Source of the DNA: an uncultured Bacteroidia bacterium
GTDB lineage: Bacteria; Bacteroidota; Bacteroidia; Bacteroidales; UBA932
Length of the DNA stretch: 51,205 nucleotides
Assembly: GCA_902784965.1 (NCBI GenBank)
Contig: CACZWU010000006.1
Span: 1 to 51,205, forward strand
Direction: 5' to 3'
Below the pieces are notes generated by a model. It saw only the letters and a program-made list of their open reading frames with translations, was not told the origin of the DNA and ran no database searches. Below, one piece after another: positions 41,855-50,138 of this stretch; the first letter of the stretch is position 1, and each line of letters begins with the position of its first letter. The position numbers were made by a program, and so were the translations under genes.

Positions 41855-42669
41855 AACCGATGCGCAAACCCCTCTTCCTCGCGGTGATGTCCGCCCTCCT
41901 TCTCCTGGCTTCGTGCAAGACCCAGTACGACACCATCCTGTATGGCAACGACACCGATGCCAAATATCAGTTGGCGTTCCAACTGTTCGAAGCCAAGAGG
42001 TACGCCAAGGCGGCGGAGGTCTTCGAGGCACTCTCGATGGCCACCCGCGGAACGCCGCAGGACGATACCGTACAGTTCTACTGGGGCTTGAGCAACTACC
42101 GATACGGCGACTATGTAACAGCCGAAAGCAACCTCAACCAGTTCGTCAACACATTCCCGCTGAGTCCGTTCAATGAGGAAGCGAAATTCCTTCGCCTCGA
42201 CTGCCTCTACCATAGCACCTATCGCTACGAACTCGATCCCATGCCCACCTACCGGGCGCTGTCGGAAATGAAAATCTTCCAGGCCGAGAACCCGACCTCC
42301 CAATACCGCCAGGATGTGGAAAGGATGATGGACGACCTGAACAACCGCCTCGAGCTGAAGGCCTACAAGGGCGCCTATCTCTACTACCATATGGAAGACT
42401 ACCAGGCCGCTCATTATGCCCTCAAGAACGTGCTCAAGGAGAATGCCGACAACCGCTACCGGGAAGAGATCCTCTACTATACGGCGATGTCAGCCTACAA
42501 GTATGCTCTCAACAGCGTCCCTGACAAGCAGCGCGAACGCTACCTCGTCTTCGTGGACGACTATTTCAACCTGGTGAGTGAATACCCGGAGTCCAAGTAT
42601 GCAAAGGAACTCGATGGACTTTACAAGAAAGTACAGAAAATATTGAAAAAAGATAACGAGAATGGATAA
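41851..42669 (+). CDS. bamD: Outer membrane protein assembly factor BamD
   Basis: Lipoprotein partner of BamA in inserting beta-barrel proteins into the outer membrane. The start is ATG 41851, overlapping the trxB stop (a second Met three codons in is possible). A lipoprotein signal ends in LLLLASC. TPR-like helices fill the rest, with the BamD/YfiO signature AFQLFEAKRYAKAAEVFEAL and YYTAMSAYKYALNS, and closing with YPESKYAKELDGLYKKV. At 272 residues the length fits. The last 8 bases overlap the next gene. bamA is also in the window, about 8 kb away. Confidence 0.9.
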   Translation: MKPMRKPLFLAVMSALLLLASCKTQYDTILYGNDTDAKYQLAFQLFEAKRYAKAAEVFEALSMATRGTPQDDTVQFYWGLSNYRYGDYVTAESNLNQFVNTFPLSPFNEEAKFLRLDCLYHSTYRYELDPMPTYRALSEMKIFQAENPTSQYRQDVERMMDDLNNRLELKAYKGAYLYYHMEDYQAAHYALKNVLKENADNRYREEILYYTAMSAYKYALNSVPDKQRERYLVFVDDYFNLVSEYPESKYAKELDGLYKKVQKILKKDNENG

Positions 42670-42991
42670 TCAGAAAATCGCCCAGGTGCCTACCAACACC
42701 ATTACCCGGAATCTGGCGGACTTTGCCGCCCCGACCGGAAACGTCTATGAGAGTGTGATGATCATCGCCAAGCGCTCGAACCAGATCGCTGCCGATATCA
42801 AGCAGGAACTCAACCACAAGCTGGAAGAGTTTACCAACTACGCAGACACCCTCGAAGAGACCTTTGAGAACCGCGAACAGATTGAGATTTCCAAGTATTA
42901 TGAGCGGCTTCCCAAGCCGGTACTCATCGCTACGAAAGAGTTCCAGGACGGGAAGATCTACTATCGTAGGGCAGCAGAGAAAACGGAATAG
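42662..42991 (+). CDS. rpoZ: DNA-directed RNA polymerase omega/Rpb6-like subunit
   Basis: Small RNA polymerase subunit of the form seen in Bacteroidota. The core segment TGNVYESVMIIAKRSNQIAADIKQEL contains the helix that clamps the beta-prime C terminus. ENREQIEISKYYERLPKPVLIATKEFQDGKIYYR is the conserved C-terminal part of this clade's protein. At 109 residues the length fits. The start overlaps the bamD stop by 8 bases, suggesting coupled translation; recN follows 9 bases later. Identification rests on remembered clade sequences, since omega is short and divergent. Confidence 0.82.
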   Translation: MDNQKIAQVPTNTITRNLADFAAPTGNVYESVMIIAKRSNQIAADIKQELNHKLEEFTNYADTLEETFENREQIEISKYYERLPKPVLIATKEFQDGKIYYRRAAEKTE

Positions 42992-43000
42992 TCCGTTGCG

Positions 43001-44638
43001 ATGCTCAAGCGCCTGCTCATCGAGAACTATGCCCTGATCGATCACCTGGATATCGCTTTTCCGGGTGGTCTTGTCATTATTACGGGCGAGACCGGAGCCG
43101 GCAAGTCCATCTTGCTGGGAGCCCTCTCGCTGGTGCTGGGCGGCCGCAGTGACGTGTCCGTCCTGCAGGACCCTTCGCGCAACTGCGTGGTGGAGGCGGT
43201 TTTCGATGATGCGGACGGAGAAAGGTTTTTCCGCCGGGTGGTTACCCCGCAGGGACGCTCGCGCGGATTTATTGACGATGAGCCCGCCAGCGTGGAGATG
43301 CTCCGCGCCGCAGCAGGCCGTCTGGTCGACATTCACTCCCAACACCAGCAACTGTTGCTCTCCGAGCGCGATTTCCAGCGCACGGTCCTCGACAGCTATG
43401 CGGGCCTCGGCAAGGCCGTAGCCGCCCATGGCCGCTACTACCAGGCCTGGCTCGAGGCCTCACAGGCCTTGCAGGCGCTTGACGAGCGCCTGGCCGCCCT
43501 CGAACGGGAACACGATTACCTGGAGTTCCAGTACGGACAACTGGAAGCGGCAGCCTTGCGGGAGGGAGAGATGGAGGCCCTTGATCAGGAGCAGCGACGG
43601 CTCTCCGCCAGCGAATCGGTCCGGGAGCAGCTTGCCCATGTGGAACAACTTTTCGAAGGGACCGACGGCTCGCTGGAATCCCGTCTCAAGGAGGCGGCGT
43701 CAGCGCTTGACAAAGTTGCGTCGTGTTATCCCGAGTTCGCAGCATTGGGCGAGCGGATCGAATCGGCCCGCATCGAACTCAAGGATGTGCTGGGCGAAGT
43801 CAGCAGCCGGAGCGGAAAGGTACAATACGATCCGCAGCGGCTGGAAGAGGTCGAGGCGCGGATGTCGGTGCTCCATGGATTGCTGCGCAAATTCAACGTA
43901 CAGACGGAAAGCGACTTGATGGCTTTGCGCGATGACTTGTCCGCCCGCTTGGGTGCGGCGATGGACGACCGCCTGGAGCGGGAGCGGCTGGCCGGGCAGG
44001 TGGAATCCTGCCGGACGGCCTGCATGGAGTCGGCCAAGGCTCTGCATGCGGCAAGGCTGCAGGCGGCACCGGGTCTGTCGTCCCTGCTGCAGGAGCAGGT
44101 CCGTGCACTGGAAGTGCCGCGGGCACGGTTCCAGGTGCAGGTGGAGGAGCGTCCGGATTTTGGCCCGGACGGCTGCGACGAGGTCTGCTTTCTTTTCGAT
44201 GCCAACGACCGGGGGATGCAGCCCCTGTCAAAATGTGCCAGCGGCGGCGAGCTGTCCCGTATCATGCTTTGCATCAAATCGCTGCTGGCGGAATACCAGG
44301 GAATGCCGACCCTGATTTTCGACGAGATCGACAGCGGCGTCTCCGGCCGTACGGCTGAGAAGATGGGCTGTCTGATTGCCGGGATGGGGGAACGGATGCA
44401 GGTGGTGGCCATTACGCACCTGCCACAAGTCGCCAGTCAGGGGACGTCCCACCTGCTGGTTTACAAGGAACAGGGACCGTCGGGCTTGCGTACCGCCATC
44501 CGTCCGCTCGACCCGGAGGAACGTGTCCGTGAAATCGCCCGCCTGCTGAGCGGTGCCGACATTACGCCCGAGGCGCTGGCCAACGCCCGGGTCCTTCTGC
44601 AAAGAAACAAATCAAAAACAACTGATATATGCGCCTGA
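43001..44638 (+). CDS. recN: DNA repair protein RecN
   Basis: SMC-like ATPase active in double-strand break repair. The N-terminal ATP-binding part has [36 protein letters not shown] (Walker A) and HSQHQQLLL (Q-loop region). A long coiled coil spans about residues 150-370. The C-terminal half has [48 protein letters not shown] (signature and Walker B) and [12 protein letters not shown]. At 545 residues the length is normal. The last 10 bases overlap the nagB start, an unusual coupling of a repair gene to amino-sugar metabolism. Confidence 0.96.
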   Translation: MLKRLLIENYALIDHLDIAFPGGLVIITGETGAGKSILLGALSLVLGGRSDVSVLQDPSRNCVVEAVFDDADGERFFRRVVTPQGRSRGFIDDEPASVEMLRAAAGRLVDIHSQHQQLLLSERDFQRTVLDSYAGLGKAVAAHGRYYQAWLEASQALQALDERLAALEREHDYLEFQYGQLEAAALREGEMEALDQEQRRLSASESVREQLAHVEQLFEGTDGSLESRLKEAASALDKVASCYPEFAALGERIESARIELKDVLGEVSSRSGKVQYDPQRLEEVEARMSVLHGLLRKFNVQTESDLMALRDDLSARLGAAMDDRLERERLAGQVESCRTACMESAKALHAARLQAAPGLSSLLQEQVRALEVPRARFQVQVEERPDFGPDGCDEVCFLFDANDRGMQPLSKCASGGELSRIMLCIKSLLAEYQGMPTLIFDEIDSGVSGRTAEKMGCLIAGMGERMQVVAITHLPQVASQGTSHLLVYKEQGPSGLRTAIRPLDPEERVREIARLLSGADITPEALANARVLLQRNKSKTTDICA

Positions 44639-45441
44639 TCATTCAAGAATCCTATGGAAAGATGTCGCAGTGGGCTGCGGCATACATCGTCAAACGGATC
44701 AATGAGTTCCAACCGACGCCGGAGCGTCCCTTCGTATTGGGCCTTCCGACCGGCTCGACTCCCATCGGCACCTACAAGGAGCTGATCCATCTCTGCCAGA
44801 TCGGCAAGGTCTCGTTCAAGAACGTGGTGACTTTCAACATGGACGAGTACATCGGCATCCCGCAGGACCATCCTGAGAGCTACCACACGTTCATGTGGAG
44901 CAACTTCTTCTCCCACATCGACATCCCGGCCGAGAATGTCAACATCCTCGACGGAAATGCCGACGATCCGGAACTGGAATGTGCCACTTACGAGGCCAAG
45001 ATCGCTTCCTACGGCGGCATCAACCTGTTCATGGGCGGTATCGGCCCGGACGGCCACATCGCCTTCAACGAACCGGGTTCCTCGCTCAATTCGCGTACCC
45101 GCGTCAAATCGCTGACCACCGATACCATCATCGCCAACTCCCGCTTCTTCAACAACGACATCAACCAGGTGCCCAAGCGCGCCCTGACCGTCGGTGTCGG
45201 AACCATCATGGATGCCGAGGAAGTGATGATCCTGGCCAACGGCCACAACAAGGCACGTGCCCTTGCCCACGCAGTGGAAGGCGCCGTCAACCATATGTGG
45301 ACCATCTCGGTGCTGCAGATGCACCCCAAGGGCATCATCGTCTGCGACGACGCAGCCACCGTGGAACTCAAGGTCGGCACGGTCAATTACTTCAAGGACA
45401 TCGAGAAGACGAATCTCGATCCTACTTCGATATTGCGATAG
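44629..45441 (+). CDS. nagB: Glucosamine-6-phosphate deaminase
   Basis: Converts glucosamine-6-phosphate to fructose-6-phosphate and ammonia. The N-terminal [17 protein letters not shown] is the phosphate loop. [20 protein letters not shown] carries the catalytic Asp, and [32 protein letters not shown] is the family signature with the active-site His. At 270 residues it is a typical hexameric-type enzyme. It overlaps recN by 10 bases and, at its 3' end, overlaps the oppositely transcribed LysM gene by 20 bases. It would process GlcNAc released by the wall hydrolases in this window. Confidence 0.97.
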   Translation: MRLIIQESYGKMSQWAAAYIVKRINEFQPTPERPFVLGLPTGSTPIGTYKELIHLCQIGKVSFKNVVTFNMDEYIGIPQDHPESYHTFMWSNFFSHIDIPAENVNILDGNADDPELECATYEAKIASYGGINLFMGGIGPDGHIAFNEPGSSLNSRTRVKSLTTDTIIANSRFFNNDINQVPKRALTVGVGTIMDAEEVMILANGHNKARALAHAVEGAVNHMWTISVLQMHPKGIIVCDDAATVELKVGTVNYFKDIEKTNLDPTSILR

Positions 45442-47110
45442 AGAAATCGTCCTTGTCGTACACGAGATTGCGGGTGGCGTGGTTGCGCCATCCGCTATTT
45501 TCTTGTTCGCGGACGAAATGGAAATTGCAGTGGAGCAACTGCATCGGGTGCAGGTCGGCGTGGTCGATGAACGCCGTGCCCTGCTGCATCAGCGAGGTGA
45601 TGAAAAAGGCCAGTACGTCGTGGCCCTGGAAGGCGAAATCATCGGGCTCGGCGTAGTAGAGTGCCCGGTATTTGCGTACGAAGTCCTGGTCGTCGGGGTT
45701 ACTGTAATCGACGAAATAGGGGACGGAGGTATGGACCGACAGGTTGAACAGCGCGTCGGGATCGGAAGTCTCGTAGTTGCGCACGCGGTTGGTGCACCAC
45801 ACCTGCATGGGGATGTTCTTCTTGGCCAGGGCGTTGAGGGCGCTGATCACCTCGGCGGTGAAATTGCGGTTCTCCGAACCGATGATCACGCGGGCGGGAT
45901 CGAGCGGCGAAGCACTGCTTACGAGGCCGGGCAGTTCGGTCAGGGAGACCTTCCGATAGGAAATCGACTCGGCGTGGAGCGCTTCCTCGAAACGGGCAAT
46001 GAGCCCGTCTTCGTTCGTGGCGGTGCTGGTTACCAGAAGGACGGGTCCATGGTTGCGGCCGCGGACGCTGGATACCAGGTTCCGCAGCTGGGTGGTCTGG
46101 GAAGCGGGCGCCTGGAAGAAATAGGGATGGCTGTCGGCCAGGGAGTCGGCCTTATGGTCGAGCGGAGAAACCAGCAGCGCGCCTTCCTGGTCGGAGAATG
46201 ACAGGAAGGGTTCGAGTGTGGCGGCTTCTACGGGGCCGATCACAATGTCGCTTTCCCGGAAACGTGGGTCGTCGATGATGGCGGAGGACCCCTGCTCCAG
46301 GTCGTAGACGTTGAGCACCACGTGGGCACCTTTCTCTTTCTGCTCCTGTACGGCCATCAGGGCGCCGCTGTAGAAGTTCAGGAACTGTGTGGAGGCCTTG
46401 GTGGTGGCTTGGAAGGGAAGCACCAGCGCGATGCGGATGGGATCTGCGGCCGAGAACCAGCGGACCCGGCGGACCGGGGTCATCGGATCGTCGGGCTGGT
46501 CCGGTGTCTCGCTGACTTCGGGCGTGTCGGTCCCGTCGGTCTTTTCGACCTCGGCGATGTCTGCGTCAGTGCGGTAGATCGGGATGAGCAGGGTCTTGCC
46601 GCGGAGGCTTTCGGCCCGGCCAAGCCCGTTGTAGGCCAGGATATCATCGGCCTTGACCTTGTATTTGCGGGCAATCGACTGGATGGATTCGAACCAGCGG
46701 ACTTCGTGTTCGATGACGCGCTCGATCTGGCGGCCGTTTCCGTCTCCGACGGTCTGTAGCTCTTTGTCTTCTTTTGCTTCAGCGACGTCAGCGTTGTCAG
46801 CGCGGGTCTCGACGGTCTTCTGCGCTTCGGTTGTCTTGACGCTTTCCTTGATGGGGATGAAGAGGATAGAGCCCGCCTTCAGCCCGTCCTTGAGATCAGG
46901 ATTGGCTGCGACGAGCTCTTCTTCGGTCACACCGTATGCCTTGCAGATGGAAAATTGCGTCTGCTTGGGAAGCACCTTGTGGACATAGTAGAGTTTCCCT
47001 GCGATGTTCGCCTTCTCGGTCGATACGACGACCTCGGGCACCTCGTAGTCTTGGGCATACAGGGCCGGAGCGGCGAGCAGGAGGAACAGGAATATGGCCA
47101 GGCGCTTCAT
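45422..47110 (-). CDS. LysM-repeat protein with periplasmic-binding-protein-like domain
   Basis: Periplasmic protein of unestablished role. The signal peptide ends at about LYAQ (residue 20). The first LysM spans about residues 42-87 ([46 protein letters not shown]). A second LysM-like repeat lies near 135-180 ([30 protein letters not shown]). An acidic linker leads to a type 1 periplasmic-binding fold from about residue 225 ([13 protein letters not shown]...[30 protein letters not shown]). The layout resembles LpoA-like activators joined to wall-binding modules, but activator function is only a guess. It lies 15 bases downstream of the Skp gene and overlaps nagB by 20 bases tail to tail. Confidence 0.85.
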   Translation of the reverse strand: MKRLAIFLFLLLAAPALYAQDYEVPEVVVSTEKANIAGKLYYVHKVLPKQTQFSICKAYGVTEEELVAANPDLKDGLKAGSILFIPIKESVKTTEAQKTVETRADNADVAEAKEDKELQTVGDGNGRQIERVIEHEVRWFESIQSIARKYKVKADDILAYNGLGRAESLRGKTLLIPIYRTDADIAEVEKTDGTDTPEVSETPDQPDDPMTPVRRVRWFSAADPIRIALVLPFQATTKASTQFLNFYSGALMAVQEQKEKGAHVVLNVYDLEQGSSAIIDDPRFRESDIVIGPVEAATLEPFLSFSDQEGALLVSPLDHKADSLADSHPYFFQAPASQTTQLRNLVSSVRGRNHGPVLLVTSTATNEDGLIARFEEALHAESISYRKVSLTELPGLVSSASPLDPARVIIGSENRNFTAEVISALNALAKKNIPMQVWCTNRVRNYETSDPDALFNLSVHTSVPYFVDYSNPDDQDFVRKYRALYYAEPDDFAFQGHDVLAFFITSLMQQGTAFIDHADLHPMQLLHCNFHFVREQENSGWRNHATRNLVYDKDDFSIAISK

Positions 47111-47125
47111 AGGCGGGATGCGGGT

Positions 47126-47746
47126 TTATTCGCTCTTCTTGGTGGTGTTGCGGGTCTTGATGTATTCGGCGTTGAGGCCTTCCACGATCTCCTGGGTGAT
47201 ATCCAGGGCGGGGGCGCCGACGATCACCACGTTGGTAGCGGCGGTGGTGGTCAGGATGGCGGCGAAGTTGTGCTCCTTGTTGTATTCCTCGAGATACGAC
47301 TGGATGGCAAACATCACCTGGTTGAGCAGCACCTGGCTCTCTTCAGCCAGTTCCTGCTGCTTCTGGGCGGCCTCGTTCTGGAGGTTGGCCTGACGCTGCT
47401 GCAGCGCGTTGTTCTGCTGCTCGGCGGCGGAGCGGGTGAGCAGGCCCTTGTTGATCTGGTTTTCAAAATTCTTGATGTCGCTCTCCAGCTTGCGGGCCTT
47501 CTTGTTGAGGTCGCTGTCGACGGTCTGGGCCTTGGCTTCGAAGGCGGACTGCAGGTCGCTGTACATGTCGTACTGCATCATCAGGGTGTCGAGGCGGAGA
47601 TAGACGATGTCGCCGGCCACGGCCTGGATGCTGTCGGTGTTTTCGACGGCTTTGTGATGATTCTTGGGCGTGGTGAGCGTGAGGATCAGGGCAGCCACTG
47701 CTGCGACGCAGGCAATGATGCTCAGGATGAGGGGAGTGTTTTTCAT
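47126..47746 (-). CDS. OmpH/Skp-family periplasmic chaperone
   Basis: Holds unfolded outer-membrane proteins in the periplasm. The start is ATG 47746 (MKNTPLILSIIACVAAVAALILTL); the frame extends to 47803 but a promoter element sits at 47791-47798. The N-terminal hydrophobic segment has no clear cleavage site, so the protein may be membrane-anchored rather than released. Residues about 65-150 form the long coiled-coil tentacle (Lys, Gln, Glu and Asn rich, SDLQSAFEAKAQTVDSDLNK). The C-terminal strand region is FAAILTTTAATNVVIVGAPALDIT. Length is 206 residues. It is co-transcribed with the LysM protein. bamA lies about 2.4 kb away. Confidence 0.87.
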   Translation of the reverse strand: MKNTPLILSIIACVAAVAALILTLTTPKNHHKAVENTDSIQAVAGDIVYLRLDTLMMQYDMYSDLQSAFEAKAQTVDSDLNKKARKLESDIKNFENQINKGLLTRSAAEQQNNALQQRQANLQNEAAQKQQELAEESQVLLNQVMFAIQSYLEEYNKEHNFAAILTTTAATNVVIVGAPALDITQEIVEGLNAEYIKTRNTTKKSE

Positions 47747-47790
47747 TGTATTGGTTAAAATAATTAATAGCCGTGCTTTCGTGCGAACCG

Positions 47791-47823
47791 CAAATATAAG
47801 CATTTTATTTCAACTCTCCCAAA
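47791..47823 (-). promoter_or_regulatory. Skp/LysM operon promoter
   Basis: Minus-strand TATATTTG (47791-47798) with TTTG (47820-47823) at 21-bp spacing. The -33 element lies within the last codons of pdxJ, so this operon can be transcribed independently of pdxJ. Confidence 0.65.
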
Positions 47824-48518
47824 TATGCTTGGATGGTCTTCTCCAAACCCAGGTACAGGGCGTCGCTGATCAGGGCGTGTCCGATCGATACTTCGAGCAG
47901 CCCGGGGATGTGTTCGTTGAAATAGCGGAGGTTGTCGGTGTTCAGGTCATGACCGGCGTTGAGGCCGAGGCCGAGCCGGACGGCTTCGGTGGCAGCGGCA
48001 TAGTAGGGGGCGATGGCCTTTTCCGGGTTGGCGGGATAGCCGGCGGCATAGGCCTCCGTATAGAGTTCCACCCGGTCACAGCCCGTTTCCGCCGCATAGC
48101 GGATCATTTCGACGACCGGGTCGACAAAGATGGAGACCCGGATTCCGTCGCGTTTGAAGATGCTGCATATCTCTTTGAGGTACTGTAGGTTCCGTTTCGT
48201 GTCCCAACCGGCGTTGGATGTGAGGACATTGTTGGCGTCGGGTACGAGCGTCACTTGGGCCGGATGCACCTCCAGCACGAGATCGCGGAAACTGTCGATG
48301 GGGTTTCCCTCGATGTTGAATTCTGTGGTAAGGATGGGTTTGAGCGCCCGTACGTCCGCATAGCGGATGTGGCGCTCGTCGGGCCGCGGGTGTACCGTGA
48401 TGCCCTGGGCGCCGAAACGCTCGCAGTCTACGGCCGCTTTCAGCACGTCGGGCACATTGCCGCCGCGTGCGTTCCGCAGCGTGGCAATCTTATTGATATT
48501 TACACTTAATTTGGTCAT
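47805..48518 (-). CDS. pdxJ: Pyridoxine 5'-phosphate synthase
   Basis: Condenses 3-amino-2-oxopropyl phosphate with deoxyxylulose 5-phosphate in vitamin B6 synthesis. The start ATG 48518 ([25 protein letters not shown]) is the standard N terminus; the longer frame crosses the promoter. The family features are clear: [68 protein letters not shown] and [13 protein letters not shown]. At 237 residues the length is normal. The ATG is only six bases from the -7 element, so the transcript should be leaderless. The gene is divergent from nadK. Confidence 0.97.
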   Translation of the reverse strand: MTKLSVNINKIATLRNARGGNVPDVLKAAVDCERFGAQGITVHPRPDERHIRYADVRALKPILTTEFNIEGNPIDSFRDLVLEVHPAQVTLVPDANNVLTSNAGWDTKRNLQYLKEICSIFKRDGIRVSIFVDPVVEMIRYAAETGCDRVELYTEAYAAGYPANPEKAIAPYYAAATEAVRLGLGLNAGHDLNTDNLRYFNEHIPGLLEVSIGHALISDALYLGLEKTIQAYLGELK

Positions 48519-48541
48519 GACATACAAAATTAATAATTTTG
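48510..48541. promoter_or_regulatory. Palindromic back-to-back promoters, pdxJ and nadK
   Basis: CAAAATTA (48525-48532), one A, then TAATTTTG (48534-48541): each half is a TAATTTTG -7 element, one per strand, separated by a single base. The nadK promoter also has TTTG at 48510-48513 (20-bp spacing), which lies inside pdxJ. Both start codons are within 10 bases of their -7 element. Confidence 0.75.
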
Positions 48542-48550
48542 ACTTCAATT

Positions 48551-49372
48551 ATGAAAATTGCTTTGTACAATCGCGACCGGAACGACGGAATCGAGGCGGT
48601 CAAGCGCCAGCTCCGCGAAAAAGGTGCCACGCTGGTCTGCTATCAGGAAGATTTCTCATCCGCTGAGGACCTGCCGTCCGATACCGACCTGTTCCTGTCA
48701 CTGGGCGGGGACGGGACCTTCCTCCAGTCGCTCACATTCGTCCGCGACCGGGGTATTCCCGTGGCCGGCATCAACTTCGGCCACCTGGGTTTCCTGACCA
48801 CGGCGCGGGCTGATGATGCAGAGTGGATCGACGCCCTGCTCTCGGGACGGTATACGGTGGAGGAGCGCAGCCTGCTCCGGGTGACCTGTTCCGCCCTGCC
48901 CGAAAGCTTCTATCCCTTCGCGCTCAATGAAGTTTCGTTGCATCGGCGGGGGACAAGCATGCTGCAGGTCAGCGTCCGCATCGACGGCCGGGAATTGCCC
49001 ACCTACTGGGCCGACGGGCTGGTAGTCGCCACGCCGACAGGCAGTACGGCCTATAACCTGAGTGTGGGAGGGCCCGTGGTGATGCCTACATCCACGGTGA
49101 TGGTCATCGCCCCGATCGCGCCGCACAACCTCAACGTACGCCCGCTGGTCGTGCCGATGGATGCTGCGGTGGAACTCTGCTTCCGCTCGCGCGGTAATGC
49201 CGCCCTGCTGACGCTCGACAACCGTTCCTTCGAGATTCCGTCCGGAACCACCGTGAGCCTCGCGCGTGGGCGCTACGGGCTCCGTTATGTCTCGCTTTCC
49301 CACGACAATTTCATCCATGCGTTGCAGACCAAACTCTTCTGGGGGGAGGACCGCCGCAACGCCAACCGATAA
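48551..49372 (+). CDS. nadK: NAD kinase
   Basis: Phosphorylates NAD to NADP. The start is ATG 48551 rather than TTG 48539, because the -7 element ends at 48541. The nucleotide loop LSLGGDGTFLQSL lies near residue 50, followed by INFGHLGFLT, the NAD-binding DGLVVATPTGSTAYNLSVGGPVV, and IAPIAPHNLNVRPLVVP. At 273 residues the length is normal. It precedes uppS by 22 bases with no promoter between, so they are probably co-transcribed. Confidence 0.97.
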   Translation: MKIALYNRDRNDGIEAVKRQLREKGATLVCYQEDFSSAEDLPSDTDLFLSLGGDGTFLQSLTFVRDRGIPVAGINFGHLGFLTTARADDAEWIDALLSGRYTVEERSLLRVTCSALPESFYPFALNEVSLHRRGTSMLQVSVRIDGRELPTYWADGLVVATPTGSTAYNLSVGGPVVMPTSTVMVIAPIAPHNLNVRPLVVPMDAAVELCFRSRGNAALLTLDNRSFEIPSGTTVSLARGRYGLRYVSLSHDNFIHALQTKLFWGEDRRNANR

Positions 49373-49394
49373 TCTAAGACAACCTATTATCCCT

Positions 49395-50093
49395 ATGGAA
49401 GTACCGCAACATATCAGCATCATCATGGACGGCAACGGCCGTTGGGCCAAGAAGCAGGGCAAGCTCCGGCTTTTCGGACACAACGCCGGCGCGGAGTCCG
49501 TCCGCGCCTGCACGGAATATTGTACGGAGATCGGCGTGAAATACCTGTCGCTCTTCGCCTTCTCCGAAGAGAACTGGGAGCGTCCGGCCGAAGAAGTCAA
49601 TGGCCTGATGCAACTGATGTTCAAATACGTGATCGGCGAGCACGATACCTTCATGAACAACAATATCCGTTTCCGGGTTATCGGCAATTATGAGCATCTG
49701 CCCGAAGACCTGATGGCGGCCGTACATCGGGAGGAGGAAGTGACGGCCGGCAATACCCGCATGACGATGATCCTGATGCTCAGCTACAGCGGGAAATGGG
49801 ACATCCTCCAGGCGGCCCGGCACTATGCCGCTGACTGCCTGGCCGCCGGCCGGCAGCTCCCGCTCGACGAGGCGGGATTCAGCAACTACCTGGCCACCGC
49901 CGGCATCCCCGATCCCGACCTGCTGATCCGGACCAGCGGCGAGCAGCGCATCAGCAACTATATGCTCTGGCAAAACGCCTATACCGAGTTTTACTATACA
50001 CCTGTACTTTGGCCTGATTTTCGCAAAAACGACCTCGAGCAAGCGATTTCCGACTTTAACAACCGTCAAAGAAGATACGGTAAAGTAGAATAA
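49395..50093 (+). CDS. uppS: Isoprenyl transferase (undecaprenyl diphosphate synthase)
   Basis: Makes the C55 lipid carrier for peptidoglycan and surface glycans. The start is ATG 49395 (MEVPQHISIIMDGNGRWAKKQG), giving the standard N terminus with the catalytic Asp in MDGNGRW. Later signatures are LFAFSEENWERP, LSYSGKWDIL and PDPDLLIRTSGEQRISNYMLWQNAYTEFYY. At 232 residues the length is typical. It lies between nadK and bamA, an order often seen in Bacteroidota. Confidence 0.97.
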   Translation: MEVPQHISIIMDGNGRWAKKQGKLRLFGHNAGAESVRACTEYCTEIGVKYLSLFAFSEENWERPAEEVNGLMQLMFKYVIGEHDTFMNNNIRFRVIGNYEHLPEDLMAAVHREEEVTAGNTRMTMILMLSYSGKWDILQAARHYAADCLAAGRQLPLDEAGFSNYLATAGIPDPDLLIRTSGEQRISNYMLWQNAYTEFYYTPVLWPDFRKNDLEQAISDFNNRQRRYGKVE

Positions 50094-50107
50094 GTCGAAA
50101 ATTTGTG

Positions 50108-50115
50108 TAACTTTG
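50108..50115 (+). promoter_or_regulatory. bamA promoter -7 element
   Basis: TAACTTTG fits TAnnTTTG, 23 bases before the bamA start and 14 bases after the uppS stop, so bamA can be expressed apart from nadK-uppS. Confidence 0.6.
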
Positions 50116-50138
50116 TAAGTCTATTCGGTAAGGATTTG

